Source: JANNOG01 sp050329415 (GTDB lineage Bacteria; Actinomycetota; Actinomycetes; Actinomycetales; JBBAYJ01). Taken from it: a stretch of DNA of 41,488 bases. The DNA lies in contig JBHJOS010000007.1 in assembly GCA_050329415.1 (NCBI GenBank), positions 1 through 41,488 on the forward strand. Reading direction: 5' to 3'. Positions 15,901 to 23,088 of this stretch are shown in pieces. The notes under the pieces were generated by a model. That model searched no databases and was not told the origin of the DNA. It saw only the letters and a list, made by a program, of their open reading frames with translations. A program made the position numbers and the translations under genes. Numbering within the stretch: the stretch's first letter is position 1; every line of letters starts with the position of its first letter.

Positions 15901-16593
15901 TCAGGTGCCGGTCAGGCCGGCGCGGTGGGCGAGCACGACCGCCTGCACCCGGTCGCGGGAGCCGGTCTTGGCGAGGACCCGCCCGACGTGGCTCTTGACG
16001 GTGGTCTCGCCGAGCACGAGACGCCGGGCGATCTCGGTGTTCGACAGGCCCTCGGCCATCAGCCCCAGCACGTCCCGCTCGCGTGGGGTGAGGTCGGCCG
16101 TCCTGGACAGGGCCTCGGCACGCCGCTCGGCCGCGGCGTCGGGGCGGGCGCTCGCGAGGCCGGCAGCGACGTGGTCGAGCAGGCGACGCGTCGGGGCGGC
16201 CGCGACGACGGCGTCGCCGTTGTGGACGCTGCGCACAGCGGCGAGCAGATCCTCGGGCGGGGCGTCCTTGAGCAGGAACCCGCTGGCACCGGCCTCGATC
16301 GCCGGCAGGAGGTACTCGTCGAGGTCGAAGGTCGTGAGGACCACGACCCGCGGGGCGCCCGGCCGGGCCAGGAGCTCGCGGGTGGCGGCCACGCCGTCCA
16401 GGCGCGGCATCCGGACGTCCATGAGGACGACGTCCACGGGGGTCAGGGCGAGCCGGTCGAGCGCCTCCCGGCCGTCGCCCGCCTCGACGACGACCGTGAG
16501 GTCCGGCTGGGAGTCGACGACCATGCGCAGCCCGGCCCGGACGAGGTGCTGGTCGTCGACGAGCGCCACCCGGATCGGCACGGTCACCGTCAC
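15901..16593 (-). CDS. NarL/LuxR-type response regulator
   Basis: Two-domain regulator, 230 aa. The receiver domain has acidic Asp13/Asp14, phosphoacceptor Asp59 in VVLMDVRMP, a Thr in VVLTTFD and the conserved Lys in GFLLKDAPP. The C-terminal LuxR HTH reads LTPRERDVLGLMAEGLSN and then TTVKSHVGRVLAK. GTG at 16593 overlaps the kinase stop (GTGA); two further in-frame GTGs at 16587 and 16581 are alternatives. Partnered with the histidine kinase. The probable target is the ABC exporter immediately downstream on the same strand. Confidence 0.95.
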   Translation of the reverse strand: MTVTVPIRVALVDDQHLVRAGLRMVVDSQPDLTVVVEAGDGREALDRLALTPVDVVLMDVRMPRLDGVAATRELLARPGAPRVVVLTTFDLDEYLLPAIEAGASGFLLKDAPPEDLLAAVRSVHNGDAVVAAAPTRRLLDHVAAGLASARPDAAAERRAEALSRTADLTPRERDVLGLMAEGLSNTEIARRLVLGETTVKSHVGRVLAKTGSRDRVQAVVLAHRAGLTGT

Positions 16594-17858
16594 CCCGGGT
16601 CCCCCACGAGCACACCGGGCCCGCGTGGTGCCGGTGTCGGACCGGCCGTCCCCCCACGGCGGGGAGCGGGGCCGGGCGCGCGGTTCGACTTCGGGTACGG
16701 CAGGTCGGCGACGACCTGCCACCCGCCGCCCGCCAGGGGGCCGGCGACCAGGCGGCCCTCCTGTGTGGCCGCCCGCTGCCGCATCCCCTGGATGCCGAGC
16801 CCGTCGCCGGGGGCCGCGGGCGGTGCCCCGCCGTCGTCGGTCACCTCCAGCCGGAGCCGGTCGGCCCCCCACCGGAGCCGGACCCACGCGTGGGTCCCCC
16901 CGCCGGCGTGCTTGAGGACGTTCGTCAGGGACTCCTGGACGATCCGGTACGCCGTGAGCTGCCAGGTTCGCGGCAGCTCACCCGGCGGTGCGCCGTCGGC
17001 CTGGGCGGTGACCCGCAGCTCGCTCGCCCGCACCCGGTCGACCAGGTGGTCGATGTCGTCGAGGCCGGGCTGCGGCAGCGACCCCGTGCCGTCCTCGCGC
17101 AGCAGCCCCAGCAGCCCGCGCATGTCGCCAAGCGCGCGGCGACCGGTCTCGGCGACCGTGGACATGGCGCGGGTCGCGGCCTCGGGGTCTGAGGGAGCGA
17201 CGTACCGGGCACCGTCGGCCTGGGAGATCATGACCGCCAGCGAGTGGGCGACGACGTCGTGCATCTCGCGGGCGATCCGGGCCCGCTCGGCCGAGGCCGC
17301 CAGCTGGACCTGCTGCGCCCGCTCGACCTCGGCCTGCCGGGCCCGCTTCAGGGCCGCCGCCTCGTGAAGCCGCCCCAGCCGCCGGACCTGCCCGGCGGCG
17401 ACGGCCGCCACCACGGCGACCAGGCAAACACCGGCGATGATGACCATGGTCGTGGGATCGGGGGAACCCCACCGCCACCCGGCCAGCGCGGACCCGACGA
17501 CCGCGACGCCGGTGAACCCGCGGGCGACCCAGGGCGAGCCGTAGGCGACGACCGAGAACAGCGCGACCGGCACGGCGACTGTCCCGACGTGTGGCGTGTC
17601 GGCGACGACCAGGTGCGCCAGGGCCGCGACGGCCACCGCGGTGGCCGAGATCACCGGCTGTGCCCGTCGCCAGGCCAGCGGCGCGACCATGAGGAGCCCG
17701 CTCACGATGGAGTTCTCGGTGTACCCGGTGATCAGCACCTCGTGCACGACCCAGAGCAGCAGGGCCGCGAGCACCGAGGCCGGCGCATCGACGAGGAACG
17801 GCCGGGCCCGCAGCCAGGCGTACCCGGCCTGCGCCGGGGTGCGCCGCGCCGGGTCCAT
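16590..17858 (-). CDS. NarL-family sensor histidine kinase
   Basis: Membrane sensor kinase, 422 aa. An N-terminal block of about five membrane helices (residues 24-155) with short loops leads to a coiled region and the HisKA_3 dimerisation motif ERARIAREMHDVVAHSL, phosphorylated on His200. The C-terminal HATPase has the N-box-like YRIVQESLTNVLKHA and GDGLGIQGMRQR. This architecture is shared with DesK/LiaS-type kinases that sense envelope or membrane stress. The last 40 residues are Pro/Gly-rich and disordered. ATG at 17858. It is coupled by overlap to the response regulator and precedes a MacB-type exporter, suggesting a response to an envelope-active compound. Confidence 0.94.
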   Translation of the reverse strand: MDPARRTPAQAGYAWLRARPFLVDAPASVLAALLLWVVHEVLITGYTENSIVSGLLMVAPLAWRRAQPVISATAVAVAALAHLVVADTPHVGTVAVPVALFSVVAYGSPWVARGFTGVAVVGSALAGWRWGSPDPTTMVIIAGVCLVAVVAAVAAGQVRRLGRLHEAAALKRARQAEVERAQQVQLAASAERARIAREMHDVVAHSLAVMISQADGARYVAPSDPEAATRAMSTVAETGRRALGDMRGLLGLLREDGTGSLPQPGLDDIDHLVDRVRASELRVTAQADGAPPGELPRTWQLTAYRIVQESLTNVLKHAGGGTHAWVRLRWGADRLRLEVTDDGGAPPAAPGDGLGIQGMRQRAATQEGRLVAGPLAGGGWQVVADLPYPKSNRAPGPAPRRGGTAGPTPAPRGPGVLVGDPG

Positions 17859-17925
17859 GACAAGAGGGTAGAGACGCGCCGACGCCGACCTGGACGCCTG
17901 GGGTGCGTGGTGGTGTGCTGGGCCC

Positions 17926-18165
17926 GTGCCGGACGGAGAACGGGCACAGGCGGAACGGATTCCGTTGACCTCCTCGGTCGTCGCGGCCGTCGCCTACGAC
18001 GCCACGAGCAGGGACCTCGATGTCGAGTTCGTCGGCGGTGCCCTGTACCGGTACCGCGGGGTCCCGCGCGAGGAGGTGGACGGCCTGCTCAACGCGGGCA
18101 GCCCGGGTCGGTACCTCAACACGCGGATCATCCCCCGCTACACCTGCGTCTGGCTGCGTGGCTGA
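17926..18165 (+). CDS. KTSC domain protein
   Basis: Small protein of 79 aa matching the KTSC domain: a Ser-Ser near the start (PLTSSVVAAVAYD), then LDVEFVGGALYRYRGVP, GLLNAGSPGRYLN and a closing IIPRYTC. The family is named after a KTSC motif near the N-terminus of lysyl-tRNA-synthetase-associated homologues; here the first positions differ. The biochemical role is unknown. GTG at 17926 is 67 bp from the divergent histidine kinase. No clear ribosome-binding site is seen, though GTG-less alternatives are also lacking. Confidence 0.8.
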   Translation: MPDGERAQAERIPLTSSVVAAVAYDATSRDLDVEFVGGALYRYRGVPREEVDGLLNAGSPGRYLNTRIIPRYTCVWLRG

Positions 18166-18181
18166 CCTGTGCTCACGCCGG

Positions 18182-18748
18182 TCACCCCGTGATCGACCGC
18201 AGCATGTCCCACAGCGCCCGGGGTCGGCCCCACTCGGGGTCGACGACGAGCACCTTCCAGGTGTCCCGCCAGTCGAGCACCTCGGGTGACACGACCTCGA
18301 CGAGGTCGTGCGCGCGCTCGACGTCCCCCCACATGTGGTTGCCGGCGGCGCCCCGGGACACCGCCACGCTGACGGCGGCGTCCTGCATCACCGGCAGGGC
18401 GAACGCGACGAGGTCCGTCCCGGCCGCGACGTCCACGACCATCCGCGCGAGCGGGAAGTCCGCGACGCCGTCCACGTAGGCCCGCTGCTCGACGGGCACG
18501 CCGTGAACCTCTCCGTGCATCCCCGGCTGGGACGACAGGGTGGCCAGCCCCGCTTCGTTCAACCTGACGAGATCCTCGACCAAGGGCCAGGTCTCGGGGT
18601 CGGGCGGCCCGTGGCACCACGGTGTCCCGCCCCGCTCGCCCCTCAGCCACTGCAGGGTCGCGTTGGCGATGGTGTCGGTCGCACGCCTCACTGTCGTCGT
18701 CTGGTTCCCCGGGCTCATGTCCGCCACGGTGGCGCAGGGGTCGGACAC
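18182..18748 (-). CDS. Uncharacterised protein, DUF6919-like
   Basis: Protein of up to 188 aa. The N-terminal half (RRATDTIANATLQWLRGER, then GPPDPETWPLVEDLVRLNEA and GLATLSSQPGM) resembles the DUF6919 pattern known from streptomycetes, with the AYVDGVADFPLA segment after it. The C-terminal half has VVSPEVLDWRDTWKVLVVDPEWG. No catalytic motif is recognised and no membrane segment is present. Start is uncertain: GTG at 18748 has no ribosome-binding site, while ATG at 18718 (MSPGNQ) has a weak GGCGGA upstream. It is divergent from the toxin-antitoxin operon. Confidence 0.65.
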   Translation of the reverse strand: MSDPCATVADMSPGNQTTTVRRATDTIANATLQWLRGERGGTPWCHGPPDPETWPLVEDLVRLNEAGLATLSSQPGMHGEVHGVPVEQRAYVDGVADFPLARMVVDVAAGTDLVAFALPVMQDAAVSVAVSRGAAGNHMWGDVERAHDLVEVVSPEVLDWRDTWKVLVVDPEWGRPRALWDMLRSITG

Positions 18749-18774
18749 GATCGCCGCGCAACCGTCCGCCGCGA

Positions 18775-18811
18775 GATGTGGCTACCATTGCCCCATGACG
18801 GTGGCCACATC
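18775..18811 (+). promoter_or_regulatory. Promoter and operator of the toxin-antitoxin pair
   Basis: A TACCAT -10-like box (18783-18788) lies 6 nt before the antitoxin ATG, consistent with a leaderless or nearly leaderless mRNA. Inverted repeats GATGTGGC (18775-18782) and GCCACATC (18804-18811) flank the box and the start codon. Type II antitoxins repress their own promoters, so this is the likely binding site of the antitoxin-toxin complex. Confidence 0.5.
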
Positions 18812-19073
18812 GCGACCGGAGGTCGGGGTCCGCGAACTGAAGAACAGTCTCAGCCGCTACCTCGACCGGGTGCGCCAAGGCGAGCAGGTCGTCGTCACCG
18901 ACCGCGGACGCCCGGTGGCGGTGCTGTCGGGTCTGTCACCCGTCGAGGACCACCTCGTCCAGCTCATCGAACGAGGCCTCGTGCGACCGCCTGTGTCGTC
19001 GGCCCGGGTGACGCCGCGACCGATCGACGTCGGTGCGACCGTCAGCGACCTCGTCGCGGACGAGCGCCGATGA
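18795..19073 (+). CDS. Type II antitoxin, Phd/YefM family
   Basis: Antitoxin of 92 aa. The N-terminal Phd/YefM DNA-binding fold is clear: VGVRELKNSLSRYLDRVRQG followed by VVVTDRGRPVAVLSG. The C-terminal part (residues 55-92) with LIERGLV and PIDVGATVSDLVADERR would wrap around the toxin. ATG at 18795; the stop overlaps the toxin start (ATGATG), so the two are coupled. Phd-type antitoxins with VapC/PIN toxins are frequent in actinobacteria. Confidence 0.9.
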   Translation: MTVATSRPEVGVRELKNSLSRYLDRVRQGEQVVVTDRGRPVAVLSGLSPVEDHLVQLIERGLVRPPVSSARVTPRPIDVGATVSDLVADERR

Positions 19074-19492
19074 TGACCTACGTCGACACGTCGGCCCTGA
19101 TCAAGCTCATCATCGCCGAGCCGGGCACGGAGCGGGCCATCGCGGTGTGGAACGCCAGCGATCTCACCTCGTCCTCGGCTCTCGTCGAGGTGGAGGCCGC
19201 CGCGGCCCTGGCCACCGCCCGCCGGGGCGGGCGCCTCTCGGCGGGCGACCCGCGCGACGCGGAGGAACGCCTGGACGAGTTCCTCGACGCCATGACGCTC
19301 GTCGGGGTCACCCCACAGGTCGTCACGACCGCCCGGCACCTCGCCGGCCGGGAGGCGCTGCGGGGCCACGACGCCGTGCACCTCGCCGCCGCCCTCACCG
19401 TGCGGGCCGACGTCCTCGCGAGCGCGGACAGCGACCTCTGCGAGGCAGCGCGCCGCAACGGCCTGCACGTCGCGAACCCGCTCGACGCCTGA
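19070..19492 (+). CDS. VapC-type PIN-domain toxin ribonuclease
   Basis: PIN-domain endoribonuclease of 140 aa, expected to cut structured RNA such as tRNA or rRNA when free of antitoxin. The acidic metal site is intact: Asp in YVDTSALIKL, Glu in ALVEVEAAAAL, Asp in RGHDAVHLAAAL and Asp in ASADSDLCEAA. Two ATGs stand at 19070 and 19073; the first overlaps the antitoxin stop. Cognate of the preceding Phd/YefM antitoxin. Confidence 0.93.
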   Translation: MMTYVDTSALIKLIIAEPGTERAIAVWNASDLTSSSALVEVEAAAALATARRGGRLSAGDPRDAEERLDEFLDAMTLVGVTPQVVTTARHLAGREALRGHDAVHLAAALTVRADVLASADSDLCEAARRNGLHVANPLDA

Positions 19493-19547
19493 GCCCGGTG
19501 ATCGGGTCGGCTTGCCGGGGGCACGGGGCGGCCATCGAGGCGGAGCC

Positions 19548-19703
19548 GCGCTCGCGGAGAGTGCGTGCGATCTGCGCGCCGACTTCACCACCTACGACGC
19601 CTCGTACGTCGCCCTCGCCGAGCTGCTCGACTGCCCCCTGCCGACGGGCGATGCGAAGCTCCGCGGCCCTCATCGAGCGACGGTCGAGCTCTACCCCGTC
19701 TGA
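19548..19703 (+). pseudogene. C-terminal fragment of a second PIN-domain toxin
   Basis: The frame reads ALAESACDLRADFTTYDASY, then VALAELLDCPLPTGDAKLRG and VELYPV. This matches the last 50 or so residues of VapC toxins, including the third acidic site (TYDASYVALAE) and the final TGDAKL. It resembles a subfamily different from the intact toxin just upstream. The first two acidic positions and any antitoxin are missing. It is probably the relic of a decayed toxin-antitoxin pair. Confidence 0.65.
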
Positions 19704-19778
19704 GCGTCCGTCCTCCGGGGCGCTGGACCACCGTGGCGGCCCTGGCCTGCGAGGCACGGCCGTACCGGACGATCCTGA

Positions 19779-20987
19779 TCAGGGACAGCGCACCAGGCCC
19801 GTCCCCCGGTCGGCGGGGACCACGCCGGGTGCCAGCGGCCCGGTCACGGCGCTCGCCAGGAGCTTCGCGGTGACCACGGACGCCGTCGGCGGCAGCGAGG
19901 TGGCCAGCACCTCCTGCCACCACAGGGCGGCGGCCCCCGCGACGTGCGGGGTCGCCATGCTGGTGCCGCTGAGGGCCACGAGGTCACCGGCCCCGGCCCG
20001 GGCCGACAGGACACCCACGCCCGGGGCGGCGAGCTGCGGGAAGGTGTTGCTGAACGGGGCCACCACGAGTCCGGCCCCGGAACGCGCCAGCGCACCGGCC
20101 GACACCACGCCCTCGGCCGCACCCGGCAACGCGACACCGATCTCGTAGTCCGGGTCGACCTCCCGGCGGCTCTCGTTGCCTGCCGCGGCGACGACGACCG
20201 CGCCCAGCCCGAAGGCGTCCCGACTGCGGATCATGGCCAGGAGGCTGTCGAACATCCGGAGGTTGGCGCGGTACGCCTCAAGCGCCGACGACGTCGCGAG
20301 GTCGGCCGGCCACCCCTGGTCCACCAGCCGCTGCACGAGCCCCGGGAAATCGAAGCCCAGCGACATTGAGATCACCCGGGCGCCCTGCTGCAGCGCCCAC
20401 TCGACACCCCGGAAGATCATGTCGGAGTCGCCGGAGCCGTCGTCGCTCAGCACCTTCCCGGCGAGCAGCCGGTCGACGCCGGGCGCCACCCCGATCCGCA
20501 CGCCGGCGACGTCCCGGCCGAGCAGCGTGCCGGCGCAGTGCGTGCCGTGCCCCTGGACGTCGCCGGGCGCGCCGGCACCCGTGGCGGCGGTGAGGTCCGC
20601 CGCCACGACCTCGACCCCGGCGAACGCGGGATGCGAGGCGTCGACGCCGGTGTCGAGGACCGCCACCGCGACGCCCGCGCCGTCGCGGCCGGAGACGTCG
20701 GCCCCGACCGACCGCACCCCCCAGGCCGCGCCGTCCTCGACCGGGTCGACCTCCTCGGGGGTCGCCACCGGGCGGATCAGGGCGGTCGGCATGACCGGGG
20801 CCAGGGCGGCGACCTGAGGGTCCCGGGCCAGGGCGCGGACGTCCGACTTGTCGAGGTCCTCGACCGCGACGTGCGGCTCGGCGACAGCGACCGGCGGGGG
20901 CGAGGGCACGGACCCGGGTCGGATGACCCCGGCGAACGGATCGGCGGTGTCGGGGCTGCCCATGTCCCACAGCACGACGTGATGCAC
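19779..20987 (-). CDS. S8 family serine peptidase (subtilase) without signal peptide
   Basis: Subtilisin-like protease of 402 aa. The triad is complete: Asp112 in VAVLDTGVD, His147 in GHGTHCAG, Ser343 in SGTSMATPHVAG, with oxyanion Asn271 in VVAAAGNES. Residues about 40-75 (VEDLDKSDVRALARDPQVAA) look like a short I9-type prodomain that would be removed on maturation. No signal peptide, lipobox or membrane anchor is present, so it may act in the cytoplasm or leave by an unknown route. GTG at 20987 with GAGGAGG upstream begins the protein; the frame is open to 21044. An insertion of about 50 residues (FPGLVQRLVDQGW to MIRSRDAFGL) separates the SMSLG strand from the Asn region. Confidence 0.9.
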   Translation of the reverse strand: MHHVVLWDMGSPDTADPFAGVIRPGSVPSPPPVAVAEPHVAVEDLDKSDVRALARDPQVAALAPVMPTALIRPVATPEEVDPVEDGAAWGVRSVGADVSGRDGAGVAVAVLDTGVDASHPAFAGVEVVAADLTAATGAGAPGDVQGHGTHCAGTLLGRDVAGVRIGVAPGVDRLLAGKVLSDDGSGDSDMIFRGVEWALQQGARVISMSLGFDFPGLVQRLVDQGWPADLATSSALEAYRANLRMFDSLLAMIRSRDAFGLGAVVVAAAGNESRREVDPDYEIGVALPGAAEGVVSAGALARSGAGLVVAPFSNTFPQLAAPGVGVLSARAGAGDLVALSGTSMATPHVAGAAALWWQEVLATSLPPTASVVTAKLLASAVTGPLAPGVVPADRGTGLVRCP

Positions 20988-21057
20988 GGACGCCTCCTCG
21001 CTCGACGACGGACGGTGACCGAGACCGTACTGCCACCGCACCACAGCCTGACCGACG

Positions 21058-21116
21058 CCTTCCCCTCCCGAGGTCGTTGCGCCGTGCAGGTTGCACGGCG
21101 CAACGATCGGGGAAGG
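21058..21116. terminator. Long perfect hairpin between the DUF418 and subtilase genes
   Basis: Arms CGTTGCGCCGTGCA (21075-21088) and TGCACGGCGCAACG (21092-21105) are perfectly complementary around a 3-nt GGT loop, with one more pair outside. A second, outer pair CCTTCCCC (21058-21065) and GGGGAAGG (21109-21116) extends the structure. It lies 34 bp past the DUF418 stop on its strand and ahead of the subtilase. A terminator is the simplest reading. An operator is also possible. Confidence 0.6.
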
Positions 21117-21149
21117 GCTCTGTCCTCGCGACGACTCTCGACGCGCACC

Positions 21150-22380
21150 TCACCCGGACGTCCGACCAGGCCACCGGCCCACGAGCATCCGCGGTCGCTC
21201 CCCGTGGGTCCACCAGCGGAGCAGCAGCTCCAGCGGGCCCTGGCGAAACGCCCGCAACCACAGGTGAGCGGCCACGTCGAGCACCAGCCAGGCGGCGACC
21301 CCGACGCCCAGCACCGCCCACGGGTCGAGCCGACCGAAAAGCCCGAGCCCCCAGCCGCAGAACACGGCCGCCAGCAGGACGGACTCCCCGATGTACAGGG
21401 TCAGCGACATCCGGCCGGCCGGGGCGAAGACGGAGAGCGCGCGGGGGCGCCGGGCGGCGAGCGCCGCCAAGGCCCCGACGTACCCGGCCGACAGCGCCGG
21501 GGCGGTGAGGAAGCCGAGCAGGATCCCCAGCAGGTAGCGCGCGCTCTCCTGGTGGGCCGCCGCCGCGGCCGGGTCGCTCGGCCCCACGACCAGCAGGCCC
21601 GCGGTGACGGCGCCGGGCACCCCGACCAGCAGCCCCCACCGGCGGGCCGCCCGCCACAGCCCGGGGTGCGCAGCCGGGTCGGCGAGCAGGCGACGCCGCC
21701 CCGCGACGAAGCCGACGAGGAACATCACGAGACTGAGCCCGCCGTTGAGGATCAGCCCGAGAGCGACGAGCACCTCCGGGTACACGGCCCACCTGACGGC
21801 GACGGTGTCCGCGAAGCCGCCCGTCATGCCCGCGTCGAAGGCCTGCGTCGACAGGACGTCGCCACCCCCCCGCGGGCTGGGTGGCGGTGAGCGCGACGAG
21901 CGCCGCGAACCAGAGGGCGGTGAGGACCGCGACCCCGGCCGCGACGCCGAGCAGGAGGCGATCGCCCCACCGGTGCGCGACCAGTAGGGCGATGCCCAGG
22001 ACTGCGTAGAGCACGAGGATGTCGCCCACGAAGAAGAGCAGAGCGTGCGCCACACCGAGGACGCCCAGACCCACCAGGCGCCGGGCCCAGCGATGCCGCG
22101 AGCGGCGGACCGTGGCTCGGTCGCCCCCCCGCAGCATGAACGTCGCGGAGTAGCCGAACAGGAACGCGAAAATCAGATAGAACTTGCCCTGGGCGACCAC
22201 AGTGACGGCGACCTCGGCGGTCTGCGCCGACAGTCCGCCGAGCGCGCCGAACCCGCCGAGCGACGCACCCAGGAACGGGGCGTTGACGAGGACGATGCCG
22301 AGCAGGGCCAGACCGCGGAGCTGGTCCGGGAACTCCTGGCGGTCACGGCGGACGGCGGTGCCGGCCGGCGCCGCGCTCAC
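21150..22380 (-). pseudogene. DUF418 membrane protein, frame interrupted at a homopolymer
   Basis: Multi-pass membrane protein of the DUF418/YeiB family. The N-terminal part (from GTG at 22380) has the signature DQLRGLALLGIVLVNAPFL and FYLIFAFLFGYSATFML. The C-terminal part, in another frame, has the DUF418 features GRMSLTLYIGESVLL and PLELLLRWWTHGER. The frames switch at a run of seven C (G on the coding strand) at 21865-21871. Removing one base joins the frames as ATQPAGGGDVLST and gives a normal product of about 409 aa. It could be a real frameshift, a sequencing error or a slippage site. The start overlaps the TetR stop (GTGA). Confidence 0.82.
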
Positions 22381-22976
22381 GCCGCCCCTCCGGGCGCCAC
22401 GAGCGAGTGAGCGACCCCAGCCGCCAGGTCCGCCCAGTCGACCTCCCAGCGGCCGTGCATCGCGCATCGGGCCGCGATGCCGTCGACCACCGTGGCCAGC
22501 AGCTCCACCGCAGCCTCCGGCGCCGTCGCGGCCACGCTCCCGGGCGCGGCCGCTGCGGCCAGGGCACCCCGGACCACGGCGGAGATCCCGTCGTCGTGCT
22601 CGGTGGCGGCCCGCGCGACCTCGGGGTCGCGGGCGGCCTCGGCGACGATCTCCGCTCGCACGACGGCGACGGTGCGGTCCTGCAGGGGGGCGAGCTGGAC
22701 CCGGACCAGGGCAGCGACGGCCTCCTCCGGCGAGGCCGCGGCGGCGACCGCATCGCCGAGGCGCCGAGCCGTCTCCTCGGCGTCGCGGGCGACGAGCGCG
22801 ACGACGATCTCGCGCTTGCTGCGGAAGTGCCGGTAGAGGCCACCGGCGCTGAGACCGGCGGCCCGGCAGATGTCGTCGACCGACGTGGCGTGGAAGCCGC
22901 GGTCGGCGACCAGTGCGGCGGTGGCGTCGAGGACCAGAGCGCGGCGTTCGGCGGCCGCAAGGTAGGCGCGGGGCAT
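22377..22976 (-). CDS. TetR-family transcriptional regulator
   Basis: Repressor-type regulator of 199 aa. The HTH is typical: LDATAALVADRGFHATSVDD, ICRAAGLSAGGLYRHF and RSKREIVVALV. The C-terminal ligand domain is Ala-rich and not assignable to a ligand class. ATG at 22976 with GGAGG 5 nt upstream is clear. The stop overlaps the start of the DUF418 gene, so it is first in a two-gene operon and probably controls the DUF418 protein. A palindrome cluster lies just upstream. Confidence 0.93.
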   Translation of the reverse strand: MPRAYLAAAERRALVLDATAALVADRGFHATSVDDICRAAGLSAGGLYRHFRSKREIVVALVARDAEETARRLGDAVAAAASPEEAVAALVRVQLAPLQDRTVAVVRAEIVAEAARDPEVARAATEHDDGISAVVRGALAAAAAPGSVAATAPEAAVELLATVVDGIAARCAMHGRWEVDWADLAAGVAHSLVAPGGAA

Positions 22977-23003
22977 GGGGACCTCCAAGAAGCGAGCGTT
23001 CTC

Positions 23004-23033
23004 TCGCATCATGATGCGAATCATCGTTCGCAT
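23004..23033. promoter_or_regulatory. Palindromic TetR operator between divergent genes
   Basis: TCGCATCATGATGCGA (23004-23019) is a perfect 16-bp palindrome. It overlaps a second inverted repeat, ATGCGAA (23014-23020) with TTCGCAT (23027-23033), spaced by 6 bp. The sites lie 28-57 bp upstream of the tetR start and 56-85 bp upstream of the metallophosphoesterase start. Autoregulation by the TetR protein, with possible co-control of the divergent gene, is the likely function. Confidence 0.65.
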
Positions 23034-23088
23034 GCAAGGGCGATCGGGCATCGCGCGCCGCGTCCGCCGGGTCGGGCACCCTGGTCGG

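Noticed and set aside
12386..16657. A continuous open frame of 1423 codons on the minus strand that could suggest one giant protein.
   Set aside because: Only the part from 14935 downstream is the FtsX-like permease. The upstream part is antisense-type low-complexity Arg/Gly/Pro sequence in the wrong frame over the ABC ATPase and response regulator genes.
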